A stretch of DNA of 64,000 nucleotides from Strongyloides papillosus (GCA_005656395.1 SRSI01000059.1:1-64000); one strand, 5' to 3'. Counted from the stretch's first letter, positions 24,170 through 36,379 are shown. Program-made: numbers and translations. The notes: generated from the letters alone by a model not told the origin.

Positions 24170-27100
24170 AAAGAAATAAGGAAAAAAAATTTGTCTCTTT
24201 CATAACTCTCTTCAAATTTAACCGATTTTTATGGGTAAATAGCCAAAAGATGTGTTTTTTTCTAACTTAGTGGGGAAGACAGGTCTAAAAAGTTTTTGGG
24301 CCATAATTGGTCATGTTATCTTTAAAAAACACCGTTTTTTTGGCCTTTTTTAGCATAGATTTGACCAGGGGTAAACGTTATTTTAAAATATATAATATAA
24401 ATTGGTTTATATACCATTCAAAAGGTCTACAACCAGAATAGGGGGGAAACACAATCTTATCGAATTGTATTAAAAAGTGGCCGAGTTATGGTCCAAAGAG
24501 TAGTGACCATTTTTAAAAAACGATTAAAAAGTTAAATAGTTATAACTTAGTCAACACTTGATGAAATGAAATAAAATAGTATCTGTTATATAGATCTACG
24601 TCTAACTTAAAGAATAAGGGTCTAACGAAGTTTATAACTCAACTACGAAAGAAGTTATATTAATTTGAATGTCAACATTTTTGCCTTTTTTCTATTTTTA
24701 TTTTAAAAATCAATTTTGTTCCAGACATAACTCTTTCCAAACTTGGTCAAATTTTATGTTCAAATAATCATTTGATGTATTTTTTCTCAACTTAGTGCGG
24801 AAAATGGGTCTCAAAACTTTTGGTCCACAAGTGGCCAAATTATGTTTAAAAAATACCACGTTTTTGGACAGTTTTTTGCATAGTTTTGTTCCAAAAATAA
24901 CTCTTTTCAAAGTTAATGAAATTTCTTGATTTATAACTTATTTAAAAGATACAACTTCAGAATAGTGCGGAAACACAGCAGCATTAGGATTGATAAAGAA
25001 TTGGCCAAGTTATAGATCAACAAGTGATGACTATTTTTTTGGTAAAAATTAAAAAGTTAAATAGCTATTAATTAATAGAAACTTTATAAAATAAAGGAAC
25101 TATGGATTGCTTATATAGATTTAAGTTTAACTTAAAAAATGAGACTATTGCAAAGTTTACAGCTTATCTAGAAGACGATTTATGCCAACTTTAGTGCCAT
25201 TTTTCTTGCTTTTATCCATTTCTTTTGTAAAAATCAATTTTGTTCCAGACATAACTCTTTTCAAACTTGATAATATTTTATGGCCAAATACTTATTTGAT
25301 GTATTTTTTTTCAACTTAGTGCAGAAAGTGGATCTCAAAACTTTTGATTCATAACTGGAAAAAATATTTTTAGAAAACCACTTTTTTAGACACTTTTTTG
25401 TATAGTTTTGTCTTTTGGATAACTTTTGTAAAAGTGAACGGATTTTTTTGTTTTTTAACTCATTTGAAATGTTAAAGTTAGGAATAAGGGGGAAACTTAA
25501 TAGAATTTAAATTAATAAAGAATTAGCAAAGTTATGCGTCAATAAGTGATAACCATTTTTTTCGTAAAAATGAAAAAGTTAGATAGATATTACCTTATTA
25601 AAACTTCATAAAACTAAGTTGATATGGTTTTTGTTATATAGATTTAAGTCTAACTTTAAAAATGAGACTATTGCGAATTTTACAGCTTTTCTAGAAAACG
25701 ATTTGTGCCAACTTTAGTGTCATTTTTCTTACTTTTTTCTATTTCTTTTTGTTATCTTGGAGGCCGAGAAGGTCCCTCCAAGTATTAATTAAATGTGTGA
25801 AAGTAGATGAACGAGTCATTCATTTATTATCTCAAAACACGTACAATATATAATATATTTAATATTTAAATTATCTTTAAATTTCAATATAACACTTTTG
25901 TAAAAATCAATTTTGTTCCAGACATAACTCTTTTCAAACTTGATTATTTTTTATGGTTAAACATTTAATAGATGTGTTTTGTTCTAACTTAGTGCGGAAA
26001 TCGAGTTTTAAAACTTTTGGTCCACAATTAAACAAGTTATGTTTTAAAAACGCTACTTTTTTGGACACATTTTGCATAGTTTTGTTCCGGAAATAATTCT
26101 TTCTAAAATTAATGAAATTTTATGGTTTATGACTCATTTGAAAGGTACAATTCCAGAATAGTGCAAAAACATAGCAGCATAAAGATTGATATAGAATTGG
26201 CCAAGTTATGGGCAAATAAATGATGACCATTTTTTTAATGAAAATGAAAAATTTAAATAGTTATAACATAATGGAAACTTGACAAAATAAAGCAAACATG
26301 ATTTGTTTAATAGATCTAGGTATAACATTAAAAATGAAACTATTGCGAAGTTCATAGCTTTTCTACAAAACGATTTATATCAACTTTAGGTGTATTTTTT
26401 TTGCATTTTTTTGTTTTTTTTTTAAAAATCAATTTTATTCAAGACATAACCCTTTTCAAACTTGATCAAATTTTGCGATTAAACATTTAATACATGTTTT
26501 TTGTTTTAACTTAGTGCGAAAAATGCGTCTCAAACTTTTGGCTCACAATTGATCAAGTTATGTTTAAAAAACACCACTTTTTAGATACATTTTTGTATAG
26601 TTTTTATCAGAAATAACTCTTTTTAAAGTTAAAAAAACTTTATGATTTATGACTCATATGAAAAATACAACTTCGAAATAAAAAGTAAACTTAATTTTGA
26701 AAGATTAACAAAAAATGAATCAAGTAATGGATTTAAAGATGATGATTATTTTTTTGGTAAAAATAAGAATTTTCTTACATTTTAATTTTATGCAAAGTTG
26801 TTTAAAGAAAATTAAACTAAATTTAGTACATAAAACAAAGTCTTACATAAAATATAAAAACATTAAAGAAGTTTGTACCTTAAAAACGAAAAATGTTATT
26901 TTAGTATTAATTTTTTTGTTTTTTCATTTTAATTATTTGTAAAATTAAGGTAGATATGTAGTTAATTGAGCAATGATATAGAATTATTTTTACTAATTTA
27001 AATAATATAATAGAAAGTCACATTAATTGTTACTTGGAATGATCCAAATGTTCATTTTTATCCACTTTTTAGATATAAACAAAATTTTTTTTGTTGAGTA

Positions 27101-27345
27101 AATTTTTTACTTAACTAATCAGTTTATGTAAATGCAAACGTTGTAAAGTGATTTTTAAACTTAAAAATGTTTCATATTTTATAACAATGTATTTTCAGTT
27201 ATCTTATATCTTCAGAAATGTATAATTTAATGAAACAATTTTTTTATACACATACTTTGATTAACAATTTAGTATAAAAAAGCTTTAATAAAAATTTTGC
27301 TCTGCGGACCAGCTATGACCTGCCGTAGGCGGGTCTAAGGCTGGT
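24170..27345. repeat. single-arm copy of the giant fold-back element
   Basis: From AAGAAATAAGGAAAAAAAAT to the terminus GGGTCTAAGGCTGGT this matches the right arm (12636-16073) of the large palindrome. It has at least four tandem units of about 530 bp, with landmarks near 24650, 25180, 25700 and 26340. It lacks the nested 1.44-kb element but carries a solo LTR at 25750. No inverse partner arm is visible on its left. No coding sequence. Confidence 0.7.
25750..25894. mobile_element. 145-bp solo LTR-like insertion
   Basis: It starts TGTTATCTTGGAGGCC and ends AATATAACA, so it has TGTTA...TAACA termini, with CTTTT duplicated directly on both sides (25745-25749 and 25895-25899). It interrupts a repeat unit whose uninterrupted form occurs at 25210-25225. 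The terminal dinucleotides and 5-base duplication fit LTR retroelement integration. Confidence 0.65.
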
Positions 27346-27557
27346 ACTTTAAATAACAAAAAAAAATTAAATAACCTTTACTCTAAAAGAAACAAGCAGC
27401 TAACTCGCTTCGCTCGTCGCTGCTTGCCCGCAGGACTGGGATTTTTTACGTAAGCAAAAAATATATTTCTATACCTTTTATTTTATTTTTTTTAAATTTA
27501 TAAAATATGGATATGGTTGCTTAATTAAAAAAAATTTACGTTTACCTGACAGATGTA
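27346..27557. other. short spacer with GC-rich stem
   Basis: CAAGCAGC at 27393 pairs with GCTGCTTG at 27419 around a CG-rich loop, standing out from the AT background. It sits 48 bases past the terminus of the repeat arm. No gene is seen. Confidence 0.4.
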
Positions 27558-28367
27558 CAGGGTGGCCCACGTAAGACTCTCCAGACATTTGCATATGTAG
27601 CTCTGCGTGTAGATAAACTACAAATATGGTATTATACTCATTACGTAGCTGAGATATATATGATGCTAATTATATAGATTTCACAACAAAATGTGGATTC
27701 TGGGTGGAGTTGTAGGCTTTCGAAATTTAGGTGCATTTTTCAACTTTCACTAAAAGTAACTTTTTAATATGAAAAGATTTTTTAATAATTGTTGCAGACT
27801 CTAAAAGTACAAAGTCTTTTGTACTAATCCCTAAAATTTTATAAAAATTGAAGTTCGGCAACTATGTTAAATCTTTAAATAAAAGTTAAAAATCTTGATT
27901 TTTGCCAAAAAAATCTATGTTTTTAAAGAATAAAATTTTAATCAGGTAATTTCTAAACATTTTTTATAAGTATTCTGATAGAATAAGCGAAGCTCTATCG
28001 AACGAGTATATGACCGTTCTGAGCGGTTGACATTGAAAGAAGTTATGATTTGCTAAAGTCGACTTTTTGACACTTTCATTTGAAAGTTAAAATACAAATA
28101 ATACTTTCCCCGATCTCTATGGTATTCTAGTAGCAATAATAATAATACTAGTTCATATTAGTTTACAGATTATTACTTGTTTGTTCATAAATTGTCTAAA
28201 AAACTGGAATATTGATTATCACTGAAATTTGAAGAAAAAATAATTTTTTCAGTATTTTCACAACATTTATTATCATTATATACTATTTTGTATAGATATT
28301 ACTCTGTAAGAACAATTATAATAGTTTTTTTAATTTTCTGTATATTCACTTATAATCTCATACCCTG
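27558..28367. mobile_element. non-autonomous element with CAGGGTGGCCC end
   Basis: It starts CAGGGTGGCCCACG after TA and ends ATACCCTG before TA. The first 300 bases resemble 17691-18080. No transposase frame is present. It is 810 bp long. Confidence 0.5.
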
Positions 28368-28482
28368 TATTTTTAAAATATAAGCGAGTAATAATCAAAA
28401 TAGAACAATATTTCAAATACTTTTGAAGATAAAACATAATCCGTACCCGAAAGTTTGAAAAAGATTGACATATTTTCTTTTT

Positions 28483-30085
28483 TTACTAGAATTACCACAC
28501 CGCTAACGCCTAGTATTAAAAACGGGATTTTACATAAATGACGCTTTTCCGCGTCGTTTTTATAAAATCTTATATCTCCGAGGCGCATCGTAAAAGTGAT
28601 ATTAAAAATTTTTCTATTGTTATTTTTACTGAAAATTAAGTAATATACTTTTTTAAAAATTTAGAAATTTCAATTTTGAAGGTGTTTTTCACTTCAAAAA
28701 ATACCCAAAAATGGCACTTTTTGCGACTTTACAGGAGCTACCACGAGATTTCAAAAAAAATGAGATAGGTCTCTTTCGATTTCTAAACTTCTTATCTACA
28801 ACATATTTTTTTTCAAAGGAGGTTTTATGGCTCGGAAAGAAGTTATGAGGCAAAAAGTAAGTTTACCTCAAAAAGTACCAAATTTTAAATGATAAGGTTC
28901 GAAAAACATAATTTTTACATAATTTTTTTAGTATTTTTACATAATCTTAAATAATTAGTATATAGAAGTAAAAAAAATGCAAAAATTCTAAAAATATTAC
29001 CAATTTCTAAAGTCATGACAATTATTCGTTGTTCTCATTAAATAAAACTTTTTTTCATTGTTTTGTGGTATTATATGTTATTAAATGAAAACAAAATGAG
29101 TAATTCTTAAGCCAAGTATAAAAATTTTTAGTGTCTTGCTCACTAAATAACAAAAAGTCTCATAATCACTAATAAATTCAACCAAATGATTAAAAATATA
29201 TGATATTTTGGCAACATATTAAATTCTTTAGTAACAGTTGAATGCTTGTAGAGATTCTTCAAACTTTTAATATAGATATTCAAAACATTTTGTTAATTCA
29301 TCAGTAGTGCATAGTTACATCTTATATAAAAGATCCTAAGGCTTTTAGAAAGTTCATTTCTTTTTTTTGTTTGTACATTAGCATGTTTAGATTGAGACAG
29401 CTGGTTTTAGATCTTAATAAAGCGAATTTTTTTTGCAGGCATATTGAAATAGGTAAATAAATCAAATAGTTAAAATAAATTAATTGTTTATGCCTTTATA
29501 GCTAACAATTGTTAGCATTTTTAGTCAAAAATCACTTTGTTTAGATAAAGAGCCTGTTGGCATTCTTTACATATTTTTTGTTTGCTTTTTTTATTTGTTT
29601 GCATTCTTATAGAGTTTTATAATATATGTTTTTAATTGTTAATATTTTTTATAACATAAATAACTATTTTTTTATCATTTTTATCTTAAAATTTGGTACT
29701 TTTTGAGGTAAACTTACATTTTGCCTCATAACTTTTTTCCCTGTTAGAAAATGTTCTTCGAAAAAAAAATATGTTATAGATAAGAAATTTAGGAATCGAA
29801 AGAGATCTATCTCATATTTTTTGAAATCTCGTGGTAGCCCCTGTAAAGTCCCAAAAATGCCATTTTTGGCCATTTTATGAGGTGAAAAACACCTTCAAAA
29901 TTGAAATTTTTGAATTTTTAAAAAAGTATAGTACTTAATTTTTAATAAAAATAACAATACAAAATGTTTGAATATCATTTTTACGGTGCGCCCTGAAGTT
30001 ATAAAAATGCTCCTCCTCTCGCCAAAAAGCGCGAAAAAGCACAAAATCCGGTCATCTTACCGGTGTGCATAGTCTGTTAGTAGAT
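28483..30085. mobile_element. 1.6-kb fold-back element
   Basis: Left arm 28483-28900 and right arm 29670-30085 are inverse copies. Landmarks are CTACCACGAGATTTCAAAAA against TTTTTTGAAATCTCGTGGTA, and the TTTTCGCGC-like GC patch near each end. The central 770 bp is unique AT-rich sequence. Small frames inside each arm (for example 29664-29873) are mirror images of each other and not genes. Confidence 0.65.
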
Positions 30086-30345
30086 AATGCCACCACCGCT
30101 CAACCTGGTTTTTTTAAATATGAAAGTGTAACTATCCCTTATTTGAAGAATTCAATAGATAACATGTTAAAAGAGATTAAGAACGAGATTTTAATAAATA
30201 AAGAGAATAGCTATAAAACTTATTCTATATAAATGAGCCATCAATTATAAAATTTATCTAATATTGTGATGATTGTATAGATGGTGGAATAGATGTTATA
30301 CAAAAAATAATTTATGGAATAAATGTTAATTTTGAAAATAAAGTT
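30086..30345 (+). pseudogene. fragment of the repeated-domain unknown family
   Basis: The stretch reading FFKYESVTIPYLKNS and later DDCIDGGIDVIQ matches 46520-46730 (DFFKYENVNISHLKST and DDCVDDGGDVIQ). Stops and frame changes are present and neither neighbouring part of the gene exists here. It is a dead fragment of the family seen at 36380-37024 and 45716-47614. Confidence 0.55.
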
Positions 30346-30840
30346 CTAGATGGTGGACATTCGTTTGTCTATGGTTACCCATATTTTCCTTTTTTTTTTA
30401 AATGCTATTTCGCGTACCTATGGACAAGTGAAATTGTATAAATTTTTTTCATACAAAATTTGAGTAAGCGAATTTTTTCAAGCTCCATTCGTGGACTGTT
30501 TATATTTATTCCCTACATGCGGTGATTAATTACAGCAACGCATTCTTCTGGAATGCAATACTCTAGCTTTGTAAAAAAATGAATGAAACTAGTATACATT
30601 CTTCAAACAATTCATAAAAATGGGTAGTTATACTATAAAACTATGTTAATACAAAATAAAAAAAGCGCTTTTTCGCTGTCCATATTTTATATGCTACAAA
30701 AAAATGCCATTTCGCTTTCCCAATAGACAAGTTTTAACAAAAAAATGCTGTTTCGCTTACTTATGAGTAAGTCGGATTTTTAAAAATGCCATTTCGCTTA
30801 CCAATAGACAAGCGAATGTCTTCTCTCCCTTTATAAATCC
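30346..30840. repeat. cluster of short GACAAGCGAAT-type repeats
   Basis: Several partial copies of the small palindromic repeat seen at 1337 and 3283 occur here, with AATGCCATTTCGCTT near 30700 and 30790 and variants between. It is non-coding and lies about 370 bp before the first CAP gene. Confidence 0.45.
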
Positions 30841-31041
30841 TGATGAATAAATAAATACTAGAAATATTCTATCAAAAATTGTGTTTTAGATGCTCTTAAA
30901 GTATAACCAACGCCAGGTAGAGACTTAAACTTTAGATAGTTAAACAAAAAATAATAGCAATATTTTTATTTAAATATCAAAATCAGGAAGTTCTAATCTT
31001 AACATTTATATCAAAAAAGTACTGTTTTTGGCTATGTCAAA

Positions 31042-31095
31042 AATATCTATATAAGTGATAGTATCATGGATATAAATATTTTTTTGCATCTGTCT
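31042..31095 (+). promoter_or_regulatory. conserved CAP-gene promoter module, copy A
   Basis: AATATCTATATAAGTGATA is followed by TATAAATATTTTTTTGCATC and TGTCT. The TATA-like box begins 139 bp before the ATG at 31210. The same module precedes the other five CAP genes at nearly the same distance. Confidence 0.6.
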
Positions 31096-31209
31096 GGTTT
31101 TCAAATGTTAAAATTTACTTTCGATAATTTAAAAAACAAAATTTTGATATTAAGTAAATAAAAACAAATATATAATAGATTTTTTTGAAATTTTAAGTGA
31201 AAACTAAAA

Positions 31210-32338
31210 ATGTCTATTTATCATAGCAATTATTATATTACAATTATCATTTTATCTATACTATTTCTCCAATATCAAGCATTGGAAAATAATGTAAGAA
31301 GGGGAAATAGTGTATCATTGGATTTAATACAAAATGACTTATCTTCAAATAATTTCATTAATCAAGATAGTTTGGTTCATTCTATAATTGGAAACATTGA
31401 AAACAAAAATCTAAAAAAACGACAGGTTGATAACAAAAGAGAGCAAACTAAACAAAAAAGTGCTGCAATGACAAAGAGTAAGACAAGCGTTCAGGGTAAA
31501 AGACCTTCAAAACTTAAACCTCCATCTTCAAAACTTAAACCGCCTGCATCAAAACCTAAACCTCCAACTTCAAAACCTCCAGTTTCAAGACCTACAACTA
31601 GGAAGCCTTCAAATGTGAAAAGAACAACTAGAAAAACTACAGCAAAAGTAACTACAGCTAGAAAACCTCTACCTACTCGGAAAATTAAACCCACAACTAA
31701 AGCATCATCTAGAACTATAACCAAAAAGCCTGTAACATCAACAAAGAAAAGTACTCCCAGTAAAACCACACCAAAAATAACTACATCTACAAGTACGGTA
31801 ACTACAACTAGAAACCGTATAACTAAAGCAACAACAACTCCAAATCCTAATGATTTTGACAAATTAAAATCTAAGGTGAGTTGACTATATCCTTTTCACT
31901 AATATTTTACAGTTAATAAGTGATATTAATACTTTACGTCTTAAACACCAAGCAAAAGAACTTACTGTTAATTCTACTTTGACTGACCTAGCACAAAGAC
32001 TTGCTGATAATCCACGCGATGTAAATAATGTTCCTGATCGTGATTCAGTTGGATTAATGGAGGCTTTTACAGAAATAGGAATATATGAAGATCCTTTATT
32101 AATATGGACTTCTGATTTAGAAAATATCAACTATAAAAAACTTGATGAAGAACTTGTTCCTGAACGTTTTGGCCAATTAGTTTGGATTTCGACAACAGAT
32201 ATTGGATGCGGTATAAGTAGATCAGATGAAGAAAATGTTGTTATAACTTTATGCTTGTTTTATCCCAAAGGAAATATTCCAGGGGAATATCGTGAAAATG
32301 TTAAACCGGAAATAAGCCAGAAAAAAAAGAAAGCATAA
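31210..32338 (+). CDS. secreted CAP/SCP-TAPS protein with basic Thr/Pro linker (CAP gene A)
   Basis: Exons 31210-31875 and 31913-32338, with a 37-nt intron, give 363 residues. Residues 1-25 form a signal peptide ending QYQA. Residues 26-68 are a conserved pro-region (LDLIQND motif) ending in the dibasic KKRQ at 69-72, a likely furin-type cut site. Residues 75 to about 212 are a Lys/Thr/Pro/Ser-rich linker, likely O-glycosylated. Exon 2 is the CAP domain: LISDINTLR helix, LAQRLAD, then the CAP1-type RFGQLVWISTTDIGCG and the CAP2-type YPKGNIPGEYRENV. Only two Cys remain in the domain, and the first His of the usual HFTQ motif is Arg. CAP proteins are abundant secreted products of parasitic nematodes; the exact role is not shown here. 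First of six tandem copies. Confidence 0.85.
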
Positions 32339-33094
32339 ATATGTGAATTTAAAAAAGTTTTTAAACATATTGTTAATGTGATATCATTAAAAATGTATTC
32401 ACAAATGAGTGAGTTATAATAAAATGTAAATGATTTTTTATTTGTCATGAAAATAGACGCATCTAAATTATTACATTATATTTTTGTACATTTTTTATGC
32501 CTAAGGTAAAAATAACTATTTAAATTATAATGGTTTTAAGTATAACTTTTGTTTATGTTCACCATAGTTTATAAATAAGTAAACATTATTAGTATTTTCT
32601 TCCTCTTACATAGAATAAATATAAAGATAATTTTTGATTTTAGAAAACTATGTAACGTCTTAAAAGAGTTTCTTCCTAAAAATCAGCTTAATCTTTCTTA
32701 TCCTTAAATATGTGGTTAATTTGATAAAATGAAATGATTAATATTTTAAATTATATAGTAAAACTTCTCTTAGTAAAAGTAAAAATAAAATCTGGTAATC
32801 TAATGAGTTTTTGATAAGGAATTTTTAAATTAGACGACTTAATCAAGAAAATGATTTTAAAGTTTAATTTATAAGTATAAATGCACTAAGAACTTAAGAG
32901 TTATTTTAAAGTATTTTAAATAAAAGAATATTTAATGTTGTTGGGTAAAAAAATGTAGACAGAATTGTAAAAAAATCACACATTAAACTGACTAAATAAA
33001 AATAACAATATTTTCATCTACAACAAATGTAAATAAATTTCCATGCTAAAATTTAGATACACAAAATGATAATGTTATTACTTTTTACATCAAA
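32339..33094. other. intergenic between CAP genes A and B
   Basis: No gene is seen. AT-rich sequence contains decayed blocks shared with the spacers upstream of CAP genes C, E and F (for example around 32690-32760), showing that the upstream DNA was duplicated with the genes. Confidence 0.4.
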
Positions 33095-33148
33095 AATATC
33101 TATATGATTAATAATATTTTAGATAAAAATATTTTTTTACACCTGTCT
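33095..33148 (+). promoter_or_regulatory. conserved CAP-gene promoter module, copy B
   Basis: AATATCTATATG is followed by ATAAAAATATTTTTTTACAC and CTGTCTTT. The TATA box is altered (ATAAAAATA) compared with the other copies. It lies about 140 bp before the ATG at 33265. Confidence 0.5.
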
Positions 33149-33264
33149 TTACGGTAAAATGAGGGAAATTTATACACTTTAATATTTTGAGTATATATTT
33201 CTATTATTAAGCAAATAAATTCAATAATAAAAGCGAATTTTTGAAATTTTATGTTAAATTAAAA

Positions 33265-34242
33265 ATGTTTAATTCCTACAAAAATTATTATCCTACATTC
33301 ATTCTTTTGTCTATATTATTTTTTAAGTATCAAGCATTAGAGATTAATAGAAAAAATGAGAATATTCAATCATTTAACATGATACAAAATGATATACCTA
33401 CAAAACAATTTATTAATCATGATTCTATAAATGCTTATGCAAGTGAAAATATCGAAATTAAATATGTGGAAAAAAGAAAATCCAATGGAAAAAGAAGTAA
33501 AACCATTCAGAAAAAAGTTGTAACCAAGAAAACAACAAAAAGAATGACACCTAAAAAACCTTTAGGAAAAACAACTAAAAAACCTTTAGGAAATACAACT
33601 AAAAAACCTTTAGTTAAGAAGACTACAACCCGAACATCTACATCTAGAAAAACACAATCGACAAGAACTACACCAAGAAAAATTACGCCAAAAACAACAA
33701 CCACTAAAAAACCACCAAGTAGAATAACTACATCTAAATCAACTACAACATCAAAGCCTGTTAAATATAAAGAATATATTGATGAGGTATGCTGATTATA
33801 TTTTTTTACTAATATTTTACAGATAGTAAAAGAGATTAATAATATACGTAAATACTACAAAACACCAGAACTTGAAGTTAATAGTAATTTAGCCAGAGAA
33901 GCACAAAAACTTGCTGATAAATTATTGAAAACAAAAAAATGGGAAGATTATAAAAATAATACATTTGGAGTTATAATTTATTTCACTCCTAGTATAGAAG
34001 ACCAATATGACCCGATAATCAGGTGGTTTTATGGATTTGAAAAAATCGACTATAAAAATCTTGAAAAAACTATTCCTCCAGCTCTTAGCCAAATAACTTG
34101 GGTTTCATCTAAGAAAATTGGATGTGCTATTAGTGAAGAAAATCCAGAAAATGGTGCTCTACTTTTATGCTTGTTTTCTCCTAAAGGAAACATTCCTGGA
34201 GAATACAATAAAAATATTCGTATCAAACCAAATAAAGCTTAA
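33265..34242 (+). CDS. secreted CAP/SCP-TAPS protein with basic Thr/Pro linker (CAP gene B)
   Basis: Exons 33265-33786 and 33823-34242, with a 36-nt intron, give 313 residues. The start is the ATG in TTAAAAATG; an upstream in-frame TTG is not needed. Leader MFNSYKNYYPTFILLSILFF is followed by KYQALE, a MIQND pro-region and a basic site VEKRK. The linker is rich in KKPLGKTTKKPLGNTTKKPL, a small internal repeat. The CAP domain reads IVKEINNIRKYY, AQKLADKLL, ALSQITWVSSKKIGCAI and SPKGNIPGEYNKNI. The His normally starting the CAP1 motif is absent. Sequence groups it with CAP genes C and F. Confidence 0.84.
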
Positions 34243-34992
34243 AAACACAAACCGATATATAAATTTTTATAATATTTATAATGCGATAACAAAAAAATCT
34301 ACTGTCACACTAATAAATAATAATAAATATAATGTAGGTGATTTTTTTTACTTGTAATAAACTATATAAATCTAAACTGAGACATAATATTTTTGTTTTT
34401 TTTTATCCATTGGTTTTCATAAAAATAAAAAGAGATATGAAAATGGTTCATTTTTTTATCATAGTTTTTGATAGAGTTATAAAATCTTTATTAATAAACA
34501 AAAAATACATGTATTCTCTCCCATCACAAATAAAATAGATATTAATTATAATTTTTGATTCAGGAAAAACTAAATTACATCTAAAAAATGTTTATTCCTG
34601 AGCTTACGTTTGATCTTTATTATTCGTAGATATGTGGTGTTAATTTGATGAAATAAAGTGATAGATGTTTCAAGTTGTATAGTAAAGTTTCTCCCAGAAG
34701 AAATAATATCAAATTCTAGTAATCTACTAAGTTTTTGATAAGCACTTTTTTAATTAGATGACTTAATTAATGCCTTGATGCAAAAGCTTAATGTATAAAT
34801 ACAAACATATTAGGAATTCGAAAGTTATTTTTAAGTATTTTATTTTTAAAAACTTTTAATATTAATGAATTAAAAATTTTAGACATAGTTATGAAAAACC
34901 CCACACATTAATTTGATTAAATATATGTCTCAATATGTTTCCATGTTAAATTTTGGATACACAAAATGGTAATGTGATCATTTTTACACAAA
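34243..34992. other. intergenic between CAP genes B and C
   Basis: There is no supported gene. Short frames at 34118-34357 and 34338-34538 overlap the end of CAP gene B or AT-rich spacer. The stretch is paralogous to 43625-44386 (between CAP genes E and F). Confidence 0.5.
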
Positions 34993-35047
34993 AATATCTA
35001 TATAGGTGATAATCTTTTGAATATAAATATTTTTTTACATCTGTCTT
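34993..35047 (+). promoter_or_regulatory. conserved CAP-gene promoter module, copy C
   Basis: AATATCTATATAGGTGATAA is followed by TATAAATATTTTTTTACATC and TGTCTTTGC. The TATA-like box is 146 bp before the ATG at 35168. It is almost identical to copy F. Confidence 0.6.
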
Positions 35048-35167
35048 TGCACTGAAATGAGGAAAATTCTTACACCTACCTTTAAATTTGAGTACATATT
35101 TTCAATTAAAGTAAATAAATTTAACAATAAAATTAAATTTTTTTAAAATTTTTTGTTAGAATTAAAA

Positions 35168-36040
35168 ATGTTTAGTTTTTACATAAATTACTTTAATATT
35201 TTTATCATCCTATCTATATTGTTTTTTAAATACCAAGCATTAGAAAATAATGCGAAAAATGAGGATATTCAATCATTTAACTTAATACAGAATGATTTAT
35301 TTTCAAGACATTTTATTAATTACGATTCTATAAATACTTTTGCACGTGAAAATAGTGAAATCAAATATGTAAAAAAAAGACAATCCGATGAAAAAAGAAA
35401 AGCAGCTCCAAGAAGACATTTACCTAGAAGACCTTCAGGTAAGACAACTAAAGCTAAAAAATCTGCATATAGGGAAATAATACCAATAAGACTTGCAGCA
35501 AAAAAAATTACACCTAAACCAAGTACAAAACCAAAGCCTGTTAAATATGCCATATTTATTTCTTATGTATGTTGACTTTATTTTTCTACTAATATTTTAC
35601 AGGTAATAGATGAAATAAATCGTATACGTAAATATTTCCAAGCGCCAGCAATTAAAGTTAATTCTGGTTTAACTAAAAAAGCACAGGAACTTGCTGATAA
35701 GTTATTGAAAACAAAAAAATGGAAACATTATAAAGATGATAAATTTGGAGTTATAACTTATTTCACTCCTAATATAAAGAAAGTGTTTTTCCCGGTAGAC
35801 ATTTGGACTGATGGATGGCGAAAAATTGATTATAAAAATCTTGAAAAAACTGTTCCTCCAGTTTTTAGCCAAATAATTTGGGTTTCTTCTAATATAATTG
35901 GATGTGCTATTAGTGAACAAAAGCCAAAAGATGGTGCTCTAACTTTATGTTTGTTTTATCGAAAAGGAAATATTAAAGGAAAGTATGGTATCAATATTCG
36001 TAAACCAAAGAAAAATTCTATAATAAAAATTGATAAATAA
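35168..36040 (+). CDS. secreted CAP/SCP-TAPS protein, short linker (CAP gene C)
   Basis: Exons 35168-35566 and 35603-36040, with a 36-nt intron, give 278 residues. Leader MFSFYINYFNIFIILSILFF is followed by KYQALE, the NLIQND pro-region and YVKKRQ. The linker is only about 55 residues and Arg/Lys/Pro-rich. The CAP domain reads VIDEINRIRKYF, AQELADKLLKTKKW, VFSQIIWVSSNIIGCAI and a changed CAP2 motif, YRKGNIKGKYGINI. The gene and its 3' flank are duplicated as CAP gene F (44559-45354). Its own frame is intact. Confidence 0.83.
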
Positions 36041-36379
36041 ATTTTTATGATATTACTAATCTGATAACAACAAAAAGTCATTTACACATTGAAAAATAGT
36101 AATGTCAAATAAAATATAGGTGATCCTTTGCATGTGATAAAGTATATAAATCATTTAATTCTAAGAAGAATTTTCATGAAGACAAAATCACTTTTCTTAT
36201 TTTATTCTTATAGATTTTACAATAAAAATTACAATTAAATAAATATTATTTAAAATTTTCTTCAATTATTATTCAAAATTTAATTAAATTACAATATAAT
36301 TACATTATAATTTATTGAATAATAAATGAAATTTTAATTTAATTTATTATGAATATGACCAAATATCTAATGCATTATT
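36041..36379. other. duplicated 3' flank of CAP gene C
   Basis: No gene. The sequence matches 45355-45715 downstream of CAP gene F, including the shared stretch AATATGACCAAATATCTAAT. Confidence 0.6.

Noticed and set aside
24002..24205. 67-residue hydrophobic frame
   Set aside because: AT-rich hydrophobic translation that runs into the repeat arm; no splice or motif support.
28373..29873. Small minus-strand frames at both ends of a fold-back
   Set aside because: They lie in, or mirror, the repeat arms rather than being separate genes.
31491..31862. Long minus-strand frame opposite CAP gene A exon 1 (similar ones opposite B, C and E)
   Set aside because: It is a shadow of the Lys/Thr/Pro-rich linker, whose codons rarely give stops on the other strand. 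No start context or family match.
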